Assembly: GCA_002917075.1 (NCBI GenBank) | Contig: NTMA01000095.1 | Location: 93,859-157,858, forward strand | Reading direction: 5' to 3' | DNA length: 64,000 nucleotides | Source of the DNA: Hawksworthiomyces lignivorus | Lineage: Eukaryota > Ascomycota > Sordariomycetes > Ophiostomatales > Ophiostomataceae | Shown: positions 63,955 to 64,000 of the stretch, one piece after another | Position numbering within the stretch: the stretch's first letter is position 1 | Layout of the letters: every line of letters starts with the position of its first letter | The notes under the pieces: generated by a model | What the model saw: only the letters and a program-made list of their open reading frames with translations | What the model was told of the DNA's origin: nothing | The model's database searches: none | Translations under genes and position numbers: made by a program

Positions 63955-64000
63955 GCACATACTCAACTTCTGATTGGCTGAAATTCGCGTATTATTTTGA
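63918..64000. mobile_element. Probable end of a transposable element (window edge)
   Basis: TGAGCGCCCCC occurs twice, at 63918-63928 and 63940-63950, 22 bp apart, separated by TTTTTACCAAA. GATTGGCTGAAATTCGCG follows. Repeated GC-rich words at a boundary are typical of terminal or subterminal repeats of fungal DNA transposons. The other end lies outside the window, so this is an inference. Confidence 0.35.

Noticed and set aside
1..64000. CRISPR arrays, bacterial operons or prophage
   Set aside because: No spaced direct-repeat array. The genes and introns are fungal nuclear.
1..64000. PKS, NRPS or terpene synthase core of a biosynthetic cluster
   Set aside because: None of the reading frames shows KS, A, or terpene-synthase motifs, so a classical secondary-metabolite cluster inside the window is not supported.

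Overview
The window is a piece of a filamentous ascomycete genome, most likely a sordariomycete (the order Hypocreales is my guess, not shown). The evidence is short spliceosomal introns with GTRNGT donors and CTAAC/CTGAC branch points, Zn2Cys6 regulators, dispersed 5S rRNA genes and an intron-bearing tRNA-Tyr, and fungal families such as Egh16-like surface proteins, Gal80-like proteins and Dal5-type transporters. About 22 protein-coding loci are interpretable. I resolved most exon structures by hand; each model given with exon coordinates keeps frame across every junction unless I say otherwise. There are no operons: genes lie on both strands, separated by 0.1-2.9 kb.

Left part (1-10.7 kb): a cut-off Dal5-type MFS transporter, a malate/L-lactate dehydrogenase-family enzyme, a flavin monooxygenase, a Zn2Cys6 regulator and a decaying membrane-protein gene. 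Middle part (11-30 kb): an alpha/beta hydrolase, an FAD amine oxidase, an organic-anion MFS transporter divergent from a 2-oxoglutarate/Fe(II) oxygenase, a tRNA-Tyr, a TPR-SET methyltransferase, a second flavin monooxygenase, a nonsense-riddled PQ-loop pseudogene and an amino-acid permease. This looks like accessory nitrogen/organic-acid metabolism, or a small tailoring set without a visible backbone synthase.

Central-right part (31-46 kb): a Gal80-like oxidoreductase-fold protein, a DoxX-like membrane protein, a second 5S rRNA gene identical to the one at 12.6 kb, then three secreted or surface proteins (alpha-carbonic anhydrase, GPI-type aspartyl protease, Egh16-like protein) and an SDR. 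Right part (48-64 kb): a carboxylesterase pseudogene that has lost its catalytic core, then a compact set of Zn2Cys6 regulator, AtuA-like (DUF1446) protein, cyclase-family hydrolase divergent from it, and a sugar-type MFS transporter carrying a one-base frameshift. This set is the best candidate for an uncharacterised catabolic cluster. A cysteine-rich, threonine-rich secreted protein follows, and the right edge shows a gene start that runs into repeat-like, probably transposon, sequence.

The long intergenic stretches are AT-rich with homopolymer tracts and small palindromes, and I see no genes in them. C-to-T-type nonsense codons in the PQ-loop pseudogene are compatible with RIP-like mutation.
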